A stretch of DNA of 64,000 nt from Pseudonocardia cypriaca (lineage in GTDB: Bacteria > Actinomycetota > Actinomycetes > Mycobacteriales > Pseudonocardiaceae). The DNA lies in NCBI RefSeq assembly GCF_006717045.1, contig NZ_VFPH01000001.1:2976001-3040000 (forward strand), in the 5' to 3' direction. Numbering within the stretch: position 1 is the stretch's first letter; every line of letters starts with the position of its first letter. Below are positions 45,064 to 52,133 of the stretch, one piece after another. The translations under genes and the position numbers were made by a program. Under the pieces are notes generated by a model. That model had not been told where the DNA came from and made no database searches. It was given only the letters and a program-made list of their open reading frames with translations.

Positions 45064-45246
45064 ATGTGGCGCGTCTACTGCACCGACTGCGGCGAGGCCG
45101 TGCTCCTCGACTGCTCGCAGCTCACGAGCGTGGTCAACCTCGAACCCGGGGTGATCGCCGTGGAGATGCGCTGCACCCGGGGACACCCCATCCCCGTGCT
45201 CACCGGCCACACGATCGGGGAGCAGGCGTGGACGCAGCGCTCCTGA
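45064..45246 (+). CDS. Small cysteine-containing hypothetical protein
   Basis: 60 residues. YCTDCGE near the start and MRCTRGH near residue 37 could bind one zinc (CxxC...CxxxH). No family is recognised. GGAAGGGGG lies 6 nt before the ATG, which supports expression. It follows the MarR-GNAT operator and overlaps a second small frame by 19 bp, so both may be controlled by that regulator. Confidence 0.55.
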   Translation: MWRVYCTDCGEAVLLDCSQLTSVVNLEPGVIAVEMRCTRGHPIPVLTGHTIGEQAWTQRS

Positions 45247-45398
45247 TCGTCGGGCTCGCCCTCGTGCTGACGGCGCTCGCGCCGGTCGCGCCGCGGGACG
45301 CCCCACGCACCGGGCTGCGGACGCGCATCGCCCGGCAGCTGCACCTCTGGGACCGCTATCTGCTGAACCCGCCCGACAGCGAGCCCTGGCGCACCTGA
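45228..45398 (+). CDS. Small single-span membrane protein
   Basis: 56 residues from a GTG at 45228 with GGGGAG upstream. A hydrophobic segment (residues ~4-20) is followed by a basic, soluble tail containing LHLWDRYLLNP. No family recognised. It overlaps the preceding small gene by 19 bp, which favours co-translation. Too short for a firm call on codon use alone. Confidence 0.45.
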   Translation: MDAALLIVGLALVLTALAPVAPRDAPRTGLRTRIARQLHLWDRYLLNPPDSEPWRT

Positions 45399-45401
45399 GC
45401 G

Positions 45402-45419
45402 CGTCAGGCTAGCCTGACG
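45402..45419. promoter_or_regulatory. 18-bp perfect palindrome at the start of the HTH-PASTA gene
   Basis: CGTCAGGCTAGCCTGACG reads the same on both strands. Its centre contains TAGCCT (45410-45415), a -10-like hexamer 6 nt before the ATG at 45422. A protein bound here would sit on the promoter of this gene, so autoregulation by the HTH protein it encodes is an attractive idea. Confidence 0.55.
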
Positions 45420-45421
45420 TC

Positions 45422-46003
45422 ATGTCCCGAGACGCCTGGCGCGAGGCCCGCGCCGCGTGGGAGCGCCTCGCCGTTCCGCCCACCTCGGGGGAGGGGGCGC
45501 TCGACGCGCTGTCCGACATCGGCGTCGTCCGCAGATCGCTGGACCAGGCCGAGCTCGAGGCCGTCCGGGCCGCACGCCGCAACCGCAAGTCGTGGGCCGA
45601 GATCGCCACGCGCCTCGGCGTCTCGCGGCAGTCGGCATGGGAGCGCTGGAAGGACCTGGACGAGGAGCCGGCCCCGGCGCCACCGGTGCGCACGCGCGTG
45701 ACGGTCCCGAACGTCGTGGGCATGTCATGGCCGCTCGCGCAGCACCGGCTGATCGAGGAGCACCTGCACCCGGTCATCGCCGATCCGGCGCCGATGCCGT
45801 TCCTCGGGCCCGAGGCTGCCGACTTCCACGTGGTCGAGCAGAAGCCCGTCGCGGGGGAACGGGTCGCCTCGCACTCCGAGGTCACCGTCTGGCTCTACCG
45901 CGGCCCCGGCTCCGCGGGCGACCGGGCCCCGTTGGAGCCTCGGCCCGACCCGCGAGCCCGTCGTGGGGCCGTCGACGAGGAGACGGGCGAGAGCGTCCGC
46001 TAG
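45422..46003 (+). CDS. Helix-turn-helix protein with a PASTA domain
   Basis: 193 residues. Residues ~40-78 form a sigma-like helix-turn-helix (SWAEIATRLGVSRQSAW). Residues ~92-160 match a PASTA domain (VTVPNVVGMSWPLAQHRLIEEHL-type start, VVEQKPVAGERV). There is no signal peptide or membrane span, so the PASTA domain should be cytoplasmic; in PknB and penicillin-binding proteins it is outside the cell and binds muropeptides. The function is unknown; the ATG at 45422 follows an 18-bp palindrome. Confidence 0.78.
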   Translation: MSRDAWREARAAWERLAVPPTSGEGALDALSDIGVVRRSLDQAELEAVRAARRNRKSWAEIATRLGVSRQSAWERWKDLDEEPAPAPPVRTRVTVPNVVGMSWPLAQHRLIEEHLHPVIADPAPMPFLGPEAADFHVVEQKPVAGERVASHSEVTVWLYRGPGSAGDRAPLEPRPDPRARRGAVDEETGESVR

Positions 46004-46288
46004 GTCATAACTGTCATAACGTCGATTATCGGCTCAACAAGGCCGGGGTCGCACCTGGTGTGAGAACTCCCGACTGACCAGGACGCTGCTCAACTGGCTC
46101 CACAGCCGCGGCATCGCCATCGAGCACCTCGAGCAGGCCACCTCGGCACCTGACAGGCCGAAGGCCCGACCACCCGCGAGATCGCAAGCCGCTTCCTGCA
46201 ACACCGTCTTCTGGGCTCCACCACCTGGACAGATCGGTGTCCGTCTGATACTTGTGTGTCGACCAATAAGTTTCTGAGAGGTGGCTAC
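46004..46288. other. 285-bp gap with a possible recombinase remnant
   Basis: The plus strand at about 46078-46150 can be read as RTLLNWLHSRGIAIEHLEQA, similar in style to the N-terminal SAM-like part of tyrosine recombinases. It soon loses frame. TCATAAC recurs at 46006 and 46013 (GTCATAACTGTCATAAC). No intact gene is supported here. Confidence 0.3.
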
Positions 46289-47086
46289 GTGTCGCGCACT
46301 CCACTCGTCCTCGTCCACGGCAACCCCGAGTCCGCGGCCATCTGGGGGCCGCTCATCGGGGAGCTCGACCGGGCCGACGCGGTCGTCCTGTCCCCGCCCG
46401 GGTTCGGCGTACCTGCGCCCCGCGGCTTCGACTCGTCGGCCACGACCTATCGAGACTGGCTGGCGTCTCAGCTCGAGCTGTTCCGCGCTCCGGTCGACCT
46501 GGTCGGTCACGACTGGGGCGGAATTCACGTCGCGGCGCTGGCCATGAGCCGTCCGGATCTGATTCGCAGTTGGGCTTCCGATGCCCTCGGCGTGTTCGCG
46601 CCCGACTACCTCTGGCACCCGCGGGCACAGGTGTGGCAGCAGGAGGGCCCGGGGGAAGCCTCGGTGCGGGAGATCTGGGGAGGCGACCTGCAGCAGCGAC
46701 TCGCGGTGACCTCGGCCCTCGGCATGACCGGGCGCATGGCAGAACGGGTCGCGGCAGGCATGGATCCCGAGATGGGCCGCGCCGTCCTCAAGCTGTTGCG
46801 GTCGGCACGACAGCCTGCGATGGCCGAAGCGGGACGGCTCCTGCCGAGCGCCGCACAACGTCCGGGGCTCGCTCTCATCGCCGTGGACGACTTCGAGAGA
46901 GCCAGCGGGACGTTGGTGCAGCACGAGTGGGCAGCGCGCCAGGCGGGCGCGAGGATGGTGCATCTGGAGGGCGTGGGCCACTGGTGGCCGGAGGAGACGC
47001 CCGCGCCGGTTGCCGAGGCTCTGACGAAATTCTGGGCAGAGCTGCCGGATCCGGAGAGGGCGCCTGCGATCGACTCCCGGGGGTAG
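46289..47086 (+). CDS. Alpha/beta hydrolase with Asp nucleophile (haloalkane dehalogenase / epoxide hydrolase-like)
   Basis: 265 residues. VHGNPESAAIW carries the HGNP oxyanion motif and GHDWGG (residues ~72-77) places an aspartate at the nucleophile elbow, the signature of haloalkane dehalogenases and epoxide hydrolases. An acid (AVDDFE) and the catalytic histidine (GVGHWW) follow. The cap region is short. The GTG at 46289 is preceded by GAGAGGTGG; an earlier GTG at 46256 would add 11 residues. Substrate unproven. Confidence 0.8.
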   Translation: MSRTPLVLVHGNPESAAIWGPLIGELDRADAVVLSPPGFGVPAPRGFDSSATTYRDWLASQLELFRAPVDLVGHDWGGIHVAALAMSRPDLIRSWASDALGVFAPDYLWHPRAQVWQQEGPGEASVREIWGGDLQQRLAVTSALGMTGRMAERVAAGMDPEMGRAVLKLLRSARQPAMAEAGRLLPSAAQRPGLALIAVDDFERASGTLVQHEWAARQAGARMVHLEGVGHWWPEETPAPVAEALTKFWAELPDPERAPAIDSRG

Positions 47087-47119
47087 CGTCTGCGTACCGG
47101 CCACGCCCTGGAGGAACGC

Positions 47120-47332
47120 TCAGCGGCCTCGGCCGGTGCGCTCCTGCAGCTCGTCGATCAGCCGCGAGGCGTCGGCCTTGGTCAGGTCGTCCTTCGGCGG
47201 CTCCTCGCCGGCTTGCTGCGCGAGCGTCTGCAGGTAGGACTGCTGCGGGCCGGTCATCGGCTCGTCACCGGTGGTCCAGTCGTCCGGATCCTTCGCCGCG
47301 GGCCCGGCGGCGTCGCTGCGGTTGTCACTCAT
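47120..47332 (-). CDS. DUF3072 small protein
   Basis: 70 residues matching DUF3072 over its length: DPDDWTTGDEPMTGPQQSYL and LTKADASRLIDELQERTG. The family is a short, soluble, highly charged protein found mostly in actinomycetes, with no known function. It is convergent with the hydrolase gene and lies just upstream, on the same strand, of nothing obvious; the siderophore-binding gene ends 58 bp away in the same orientation. Confidence 0.85.
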   Translation of the reverse strand: MSDNRSDAAGPAAKDPDDWTTGDEPMTGPQQSYLQTLAQQAGEEPPKDDLTKADASRLIDELQERTGRGR

Positions 47333-47389
47333 GGTTCGAACATATCTTCGACTCCCTGCCGGCGCACGCCGAAACGCATGGGCACCCCG

Positions 47390-48406
47390 TTATGACAGAA
47401 GTGCCGCCGTCAGCTCGGTAAGCACCAGCCGGGCTGCGGTGGGCCCGGCGTTCAGGTACCACGGGTCGTCGTCGACGAGCACCGCACGCCCGTCCCGGAC
47501 GGCCGGAAGATCCTTCCACAACGGGTTCGCCATGGTCGCCGACTCCGCGGCTGCGGCCTCGGCGGCGGCGCCCTGCACCGAGTAGAAGATCCGGTCGGCG
47601 TCGGCGAGCTGCAGCTCCTCCGGCGACAGGTCCTTCGACGTCGCGTCGAACCGTTGTGCGGGCGGTCGCTGCAGCCCGGCGTCCCACGCGATGAAGCCGG
47701 CGAAAGATGCGACGCCGAAGACCCGCGTCCGGTCGGCCGTCACCCGGAGGAACGACACCGTCTCCGGCCCGGCGCTCTCCCCCAGCTTCGCGGCGTCGGC
47801 GGCGAAGTCGTCGAGGAACGCCTGGGCGGTGCCCTGCCTCGCGAGGCTGTCGGCGAGCAGCAGGAAGTCCTGCTTCCAGTTGACGCCCGTACCCTCCACG
47901 AGGACGGTCGGCGCGATCGCGGACAGCGCCGGGTAGATGTCCTGCGAGGCGGCGGCGTTCGCGAGCACGAGGTCGGGCTGCAGGGCCGCGATCGCCTCCA
48001 GGTTCGGGCTCTGGCGTGATCCGACGGGCGCGACGGCGGCGAGCTGGTCGGCGTACTGCGGGAAGGCGTCGCGGACGTAGCGCGGTACGAGGTCCGCGTC
48101 GTCACCGGAGGCGGCGCCCACCGGTACCACCCCGAGGGTCAGTGCTGCGTCGGTCTGCCCGGTGGCGATCACGACCACCCGCTGCGGCGGCGCCGTGATC
48201 GTGGTGGTGCCACCGAAATGCGTGACCGTCCGCGGGAAGGTGCCGTCCGGCTCGGCGGCGCCCATCCCGTCCGGGATCGACGTGGGACCCGGCGCCTCCG
48301 CCGGCGCGGGCGCCGCCGCAGGCGGTTCTCCGACCGCGGGCGAGCTCGCGCACCCGCTCAGGGCGACGAGAGCCGCCACTGCCACCACGGGCACGCGTCC
48401 GAACAC
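47390..48406 (-). CDS. Iron-siderophore ABC transporter substrate-binding lipoprotein
   Basis: From a GTG at 48406 with TCGGAGG 4 nt upstream, 338 residues. A lipoprotein signal (VVAVAALVALSGC) leads to a FecB/BtuF-type binding protein (PPQRVVVIATGQTDAALTLGVVPVG, NLEAIAALQPDLVLA). It should capture ferric siderophores at the cell surface and hand them to a permease, which is not encoded nearby. A candidate IdeR/DtxR box overlaps its leader (48415-48433). An ATG at 48454 would extend it by 16 residues across that box. Confidence 0.9.
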   Translation of the reverse strand: MFGRVPVVAVAALVALSGCASSPAVGEPPAAAPAPAEAPGPTSIPDGMGAAEPDGTFPRTVTHFGGTTTITAPPQRVVVIATGQTDAALTLGVVPVGAASGDDADLVPRYVRDAFPQYADQLAAVAPVGSRQSPNLEAIAALQPDLVLANAAASQDIYPALSAIAPTVLVEGTGVNWKQDFLLLADSLARQGTAQAFLDDFAADAAKLGESAGPETVSFLRVTADRTRVFGVASFAGFIAWDAGLQRPPAQRFDATSKDLSPEELQLADADRIFYSVQGAAAEAAAAESATMANPLWKDLPAVRDGRAVLVDDDPWYLNAGPTAARLVLTELTAALLS

Positions 48407-48414
48407 CGGGACCT

Positions 48415-48433
48415 CCGAGGAAGGCTTGCCTAA
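48415..48433 (-). promoter_or_regulatory. Candidate IdeR/DtxR iron box before the siderophore-binding gene
   Basis: On the minus strand TTAGGCAAGCCTTCCTCGG matches the generic iron-box consensus TTAGGTWAGSCTWACCTWA at about 13 of 19 positions, all of the left half and centre. It ends 9 bp from the GTG, where a bound repressor would block transcription in iron-rich cells. Confidence 0.55.
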
Positions 48434-48490
48434 GTCCGGGCGGACGATAGTCAATCAGGAGGTGCCGGCGTCGCGGTTGTGATCGAGGTT

Positions 48491-48976
48491 TCAGCCCGGG
48501 GTCGGCGGCTGATCCACCAGCTGGGCCAGGTAGAGCTGCTCGCCGAGCCGGTCGATGAGCTCGAGGTTGGTCTCGATGTAGTCGATGTGGTGCTCCTCGT
48601 CGGCGAGGATGGCCTCGAACAGCTTCGCCGTGGTGATGTCGCCCTTCTCGCGGCACAGGGCGATGCCGGGGCGCAGCCGCTCCACGACCTCGACCTCGAT
48701 CGCGAGGTCGGACTGCAGCTGCTCACGGACGGTCTGCCCGATCCGCAGCGGGAACAGCCGCTGGTAGTTGGGCAGGCCCTCGAGGAACAGGATGCGGTCG
48801 GTGATGAGCTCCGCGTGCCGCATCTCGTCGATCGACTCGCTCTTGGTGTACGCGGCGAGCTTGGTCAGGCCCCAGTTCTGCTGCATCTTGGCGTGCAGGA
48901 AGTACTGGTTGATCGCGGTCAGCTCGCTGGTGAGCTGCTCGTTGAGCAGCGCGATGATCTCGTCGTCGCCACGCAT
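48491..48976 (-). CDS. bfr: Bacterioferritin
   Basis: 161 residues, the normal length. Ferroxidase ligands are in place: Glu18, Glu50, His53, Glu93, Glu126 and His129; Met51 fits the haem ligand. The protein forms a 24-subunit shell that oxidises Fe2+ and stores it. GCGAGGA precedes the ATG at 48976; a longer frame to 49027 adds a basic stretch absent from homologues. It lies between the siderophore-binding gene and bfd, and has its own candidate iron box at 49064-49082. Confidence 0.97.
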   Translation of the reverse strand: MRGDDEIIALLNEQLTSELTAINQYFLHAKMQQNWGLTKLAAYTKSESIDEMRHAELITDRILFLEGLPNYQRLFPLRIGQTVREQLQSDLAIEVEVVERLRPGIALCREKGDITTAKLFEAILADEEHHIDYIETNLELIDRLGEQLYLAQLVDQPPTPG

Positions 48977-49063
48977 GGGTCCTCGCTTGCGTCGTCGGCG
49001 GGCAGGGGCACCGCGGACGGTAGTCACGGCCTCGAGGGGCGACGGACCCAGGATCGCCTTTCT

Positions 49064-49082
49064 GCAGGTCAGGCGAACCTCA
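49064..49082 (-). promoter_or_regulatory. Candidate IdeR/DtxR iron box before bfr
   Basis: On the minus strand TGAGGTTCGCCTGACCTGC matches TTAGGTTAGGCTAACCTAA at 13 of 19 positions and keeps both AGGTT and ACCT halves. It lies 88 bp upstream of the bfr ATG, a distance at which mycobacterial IdeR activates bfr genes rather than represses them. Confidence 0.5.
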
Positions 49083-49099
49083 GCGGATGCGAGGCGGAG

Positions 49100-49297
49100 C
49101 TATGCCGACTTCGGCAGACCCGCGATCGACGACGGAGCGTGAGCTGCGGCGAGGAAGACGTCGATGCGGTCGAGGCACGACCCGCAGCCGGTGCCCGCGT
49201 CGCAGGCGTCGCCGACCTCCTCGACCGTGCGCGCTCCACGCGCGATGCAGGCCCGGATCTCCGAGTCCGGCACTGCGTAGCAGACGCACACGTACAC
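49100..49297 (-). CDS. bfd: Bacterioferritin-associated ferredoxin (2Fe-2S)
   Basis: 65 residues from a GTG at 49297 with GAAGGAG upstream. The [2Fe-2S] cysteines are CVC near residue 4 and CGSC near 40 (YVCVCYAV; GTGCGSCLDRI). Bfd docks on bacterioferritin and supplies electrons to release stored iron. A candidate iron box lies 15-33 bp upstream of the start, the position expected for repression when iron is plentiful. It is divergent from the LigD-like gene. Confidence 0.93.
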   Translation of the reverse strand: MYVCVCYAVPDSEIRACIARGARTVEEVGDACDAGTGCGSCLDRIDVFLAAAHAPSSIAGLPKSA

Positions 49298-49311
49298 AGG
49301 CACTCCTTCGG

Positions 49312-49330
49312 TCAAGCAAGGCTTACCTAT
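49312..49330 (-). promoter_or_regulatory. Candidate IdeR/DtxR iron box before bfd
   Basis: On the minus strand ATAGGTAAGCCTTGCTTGA matches TTAGGTWAGSCTWACCTWA at about 15 of 19 positions, the best of the three boxes in this locus. Confidence 0.6.
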
Positions 49331-49374
49331 GGTCACATCCGCCCCGGGCTGGACGCAAGAACTACCCTCAGCGA

Positions 49375-51282
49375 GTGCCGCTCGACGAGTACCGCCGCAA
49401 GCGCGACGCGCGGCGCACGCCGGAGCCGATCCCCGCCGACGACCCGGTCGCGCCCGAGGGCTCCGGCCACCGCTTCGTCATCCAGGAGCACCACGCACGC
49501 CGGCTGCACTGGGACGTCCGGCTGGAACGCGACGGCGTGCTGGCCTCGTGGGCGGTGCCGAAGGGGCTCCCCACCGACCCGGACACGGTCCGGCTGGCCG
49601 TGCGCACCGAGGACCATCCGATCGAGTACCTGGATTTCTCGGGTGAGATCCCGGCCGGCGAGTACGGCGGCGGGGCGATGACCATCTGGGACTCCGGCAC
49701 GTACGAGACGGAGAAGTGGAACCCGCGCGAGGTGATCGTCCAGCTCAGGGGCGAGCGGGCGGCGGGGCGGTTCGTGTTCATCCGGACCGACCGCGACGGC
49801 GGGAAGGACAACTGGCTGCTGCGCCGCTCGGACCGCAACGGTGCGGGCGCACCGCTCCCCCACGACGCGCGCCCGATGCTCGCGACGGCCGGTGAGCTAC
49901 CGGCCGATGGTGAGTGGTGGCCGCAGATCGGGTTCGGCGGGCGGCGGGTGATCGTGCGGGCCGATGGCGGGCGCATCCGGATCACCGACGCCGAGGGTGA
50001 CGAGGTCGCCGCGCCCAGCCTGCGCGAGCTGGGGCCGTCCCTGGGTGCCACGCAGGCGTTGCTGGACGCCGAGCTGGTCGGCGGGGCGGAGGGTGCCTAC
50101 CTCTGGATCGGCGACGTGCTGCACGTCGACGGCCGCGACACGTGCCCGTTGCCGTTCCGGGAGCGGCGGGCGCTGCTGGAACGGCTGCCGCTCGAGGGGC
50201 CGCGCTGGCGGCCCGCTCCCGTGTTCCCCGGAGCGGGGCCGGAGGTGCTGGCCGCCGCGAGGCAGCAGAACCTCCCCTACGTCGTGGCGAAGGACCCGGA
50301 CTCGCCGTACGAGCCGGGCGCCACCAGCGAGCGCTGGGTGCAGGTGGCCACCGGGGTCGGGGCGCCCGAGCCCTCGCCGCGACGGGCGAGGTCGAAGGGG
50401 TTCGGGCGGGCGGCGCTCAGCAATCCCGGCAAGGTGCTCTACCCGCTCACCGGCACCACGAAGGCCGACGTGCTGGCGTACTACCTGGCGGTCGCGGACG
50501 TGATGCTGCCGCACCTGCGCGACCGCCCCGTCACGCTGGTGCGCTGGCCGGACGGCGTGGAGCGGGGCTCGTTCTTCGAGAAGGACGTCTCCCGCCACGC
50601 CCCGAACTGGCTGCGCACGGCGCGCGTCGGCACCCCGGGCGGCCGGTCGGAGAACGCCGACTTCCCGCTGGTCGACGATGCGGAGGGCCTCGCGTGGGCC
50701 GCGAACCTCGCCGCACTGGAGCTGCACGTTCCCCAGTGGCGGGTGGGCCCGGGCGGTGCCCAGCAGCTGCCGGACCTGGTGGTGTTCGACCTCGACCCCG
50801 GGGAGGGCACCACGGTGGTGGACTGCGCGCGGGTGGCCGAGCGGATCGCCGAGCGCCTCGCCGACGACGGCCTCGTCGCGTACCCGCGCACCAGCGGCGG
50901 AAAGGGCATGCAGCTGTACCTGCCGGTCACGGTCTCGGCGGCGGAGCAGACGTCCGAGTTCGCCAAGGCGCTCGCGGAGGAGCTGGCCGGGGAGTCGCCG
51001 GGGAAGGTCACGGCGGTGATGGCGAAGGCGCGGCGGCGAGGGAAGGTGTTCGTCGACTGGAGCCAGAACAACCCGTACAAGACCACGATCGCGAGCTACT
51101 CGTTGCGCGGGCGAGCACGCCCGACCGTCGCCACCCCGGTGACATGGGACGAGGTGCGGGCCTGCCGCCGTCCCGACGATCTGGTGTTCACCGCGAGCGA
51201 CCTGCCCGCCCGCATCGCCGAGCACGGCGACCTGCTCGCCCCGCTGTTCACCGAACCGCAACGCCTCCCCCGTCGCGGCTGA
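49375..51282 (+). CDS. LigD-like end-joining protein: phosphoesterase - degenerate ligase - polymerase
   Basis: 635 residues. Residues ~25-150 are a 3'-phosphoesterase (HHARRLHWDVRLERDG, PAGEYGGG). Residues ~165-325 are what is left of an adenylation domain: DARPMLAT and LLDAELVGG are kept, but the nucleotidyl motif KxDG is replaced by GFGG (186-189), and no OB-fold domain follows. Residues ~345-625 are a primase-like polymerase with DLD at 472-474 and a TSGGKGMQLYLP motif. It can probably trim and extend ends but not seal them. TACCCT precedes the GTG by 6 nt. No Ku gene is in the window. Confidence 0.87.
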   Translation: MPLDEYRRKRDARRTPEPIPADDPVAPEGSGHRFVIQEHHARRLHWDVRLERDGVLASWAVPKGLPTDPDTVRLAVRTEDHPIEYLDFSGEIPAGEYGGGAMTIWDSGTYETEKWNPREVIVQLRGERAAGRFVFIRTDRDGGKDNWLLRRSDRNGAGAPLPHDARPMLATAGELPADGEWWPQIGFGGRRVIVRADGGRIRITDAEGDEVAAPSLRELGPSLGATQALLDAELVGGAEGAYLWIGDVLHVDGRDTCPLPFRERRALLERLPLEGPRWRPAPVFPGAGPEVLAAARQQNLPYVVAKDPDSPYEPGATSERWVQVATGVGAPEPSPRRARSKGFGRAALSNPGKVLYPLTGTTKADVLAYYLAVADVMLPHLRDRPVTLVRWPDGVERGSFFEKDVSRHAPNWLRTARVGTPGGRSENADFPLVDDAEGLAWAANLAALELHVPQWRVGPGGAQQLPDLVVFDLDPGEGTTVVDCARVAERIAERLADDGLVAYPRTSGGKGMQLYLPVTVSAAEQTSEFAKALAEELAGESPGKVTAVMAKARRRGKVFVDWSQNNPYKTTIASYSLRGRARPTVATPVTWDEVRACRRPDDLVFTASDLPARIAEHGDLLAPLFTEPQRLPRRG

Positions 51283-51308
51283 TCGAGTCGGCCTGGAAGG
51301 CTTCGGCC

Positions 51309-52106
51309 GTGCCCCGGCACCCCTACTTCGACGGTCCCTACCCGCGCGCCTACGCCCACCGCGGCTGGCACATCGACGACCTCGACGGGTGCGAGAACAC
51401 CCTCGCCGCGTTCCACCGCGCGGTCGCGGAGGGCTTCGGCTACCTCGAGCTGGACGTGCACGCGAGTGCCGACGGGGTGGCGGTGGTCCACCACGACGCC
51501 ACGCTCGACCGCACCACCGACGGCCACGGGCCGATCAGCGCCCTCCCCGCCGCCACGATCGCCGGGGTGCGGGTACGCGGCCGGGAGCCCGTTCCGTTCC
51601 TGGAGCAGGTGCTGACCGAGCTGCCCGACACGCGGCTCACGGTGGAGCTGAAGTCGGGCGCGGTGGTGGAGCCGGTGCTCGACGTGCTCGAGCGCACCGG
51701 CAGCTGGCACCGGGTGTGCCTCGGCAGCTACCACGACGGGTGGCTGCGCCGGGCCCGGGAGGCGGCCGGGTCGCGGCTGTGCACGTCGATGGCGCAGGGC
51801 GCTGCGTTCGGCCTGCGTACACGGGCGTGGCTGGACGAGCTGCCCGGGCCGCTGCGGCGCCTTCCCGCGCCGCCCTCGCCCGGGGACCTCGCGCAGCTGC
51901 CGCGGCACATCGGCCCGCTCACGGTGGTGGACGCCGCCCTGTTGCGGGCAGCGCACTCGACCGGCCGCGAGGTGCACGTGTGGACGGTGGACGCGGCCTC
52001 CCACATGACGGCGCTGCTCGACCTCGGCGCCGACGGCCTGATCTCGGACCGGCCCGACGTGCTGCGCGCCGTGCTGCATGCCCGCGGTGTGTGGCAGGCC
52101 GCCTGA
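51309..52106 (+). CDS. Glycerophosphodiester phosphodiesterase
   Basis: 265 residues. The GDPD catalytic start AHRGW...ENTLAAFHRAV, ELDVHASADGVAVVHHDATLDRTTDG and the end EVHVWTVD...GADGLISDRP are all present. It hydrolyses glycerophosphodiesters to glycerol-3-phosphate and an alcohol. No signal peptide is seen, so it should act in the cytoplasm. GGAAGG precedes the GTG. It follows the LigD-like gene by 26 bp in the same direction. Confidence 0.93.
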   Translation: MPRHPYFDGPYPRAYAHRGWHIDDLDGCENTLAAFHRAVAEGFGYLELDVHASADGVAVVHHDATLDRTTDGHGPISALPAATIAGVRVRGREPVPFLEQVLTELPDTRLTVELKSGAVVEPVLDVLERTGSWHRVCLGSYHDGWLRRAREAAGSRLCTSMAQGAAFGLRTRAWLDELPGPLRRLPAPPSPGDLAQLPRHIGPLTVVDAALLRAAHSTGREVHVWTVDAASHMTALLDLGADGLISDRPDVLRAVLHARGVWQAA

Positions 52107-52133
52107 CGCAGGTCCGGGCGCTAGTCTCCCCCG

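Noticed and set aside
49087..49374. A 96-residue N-terminal extension of the LigD-like protein
   Set aside because: It crosses bfd and the iron box on the other strand, is Arg-rich, and the GTG at 49375 has a -10 hexamer at the right distance.
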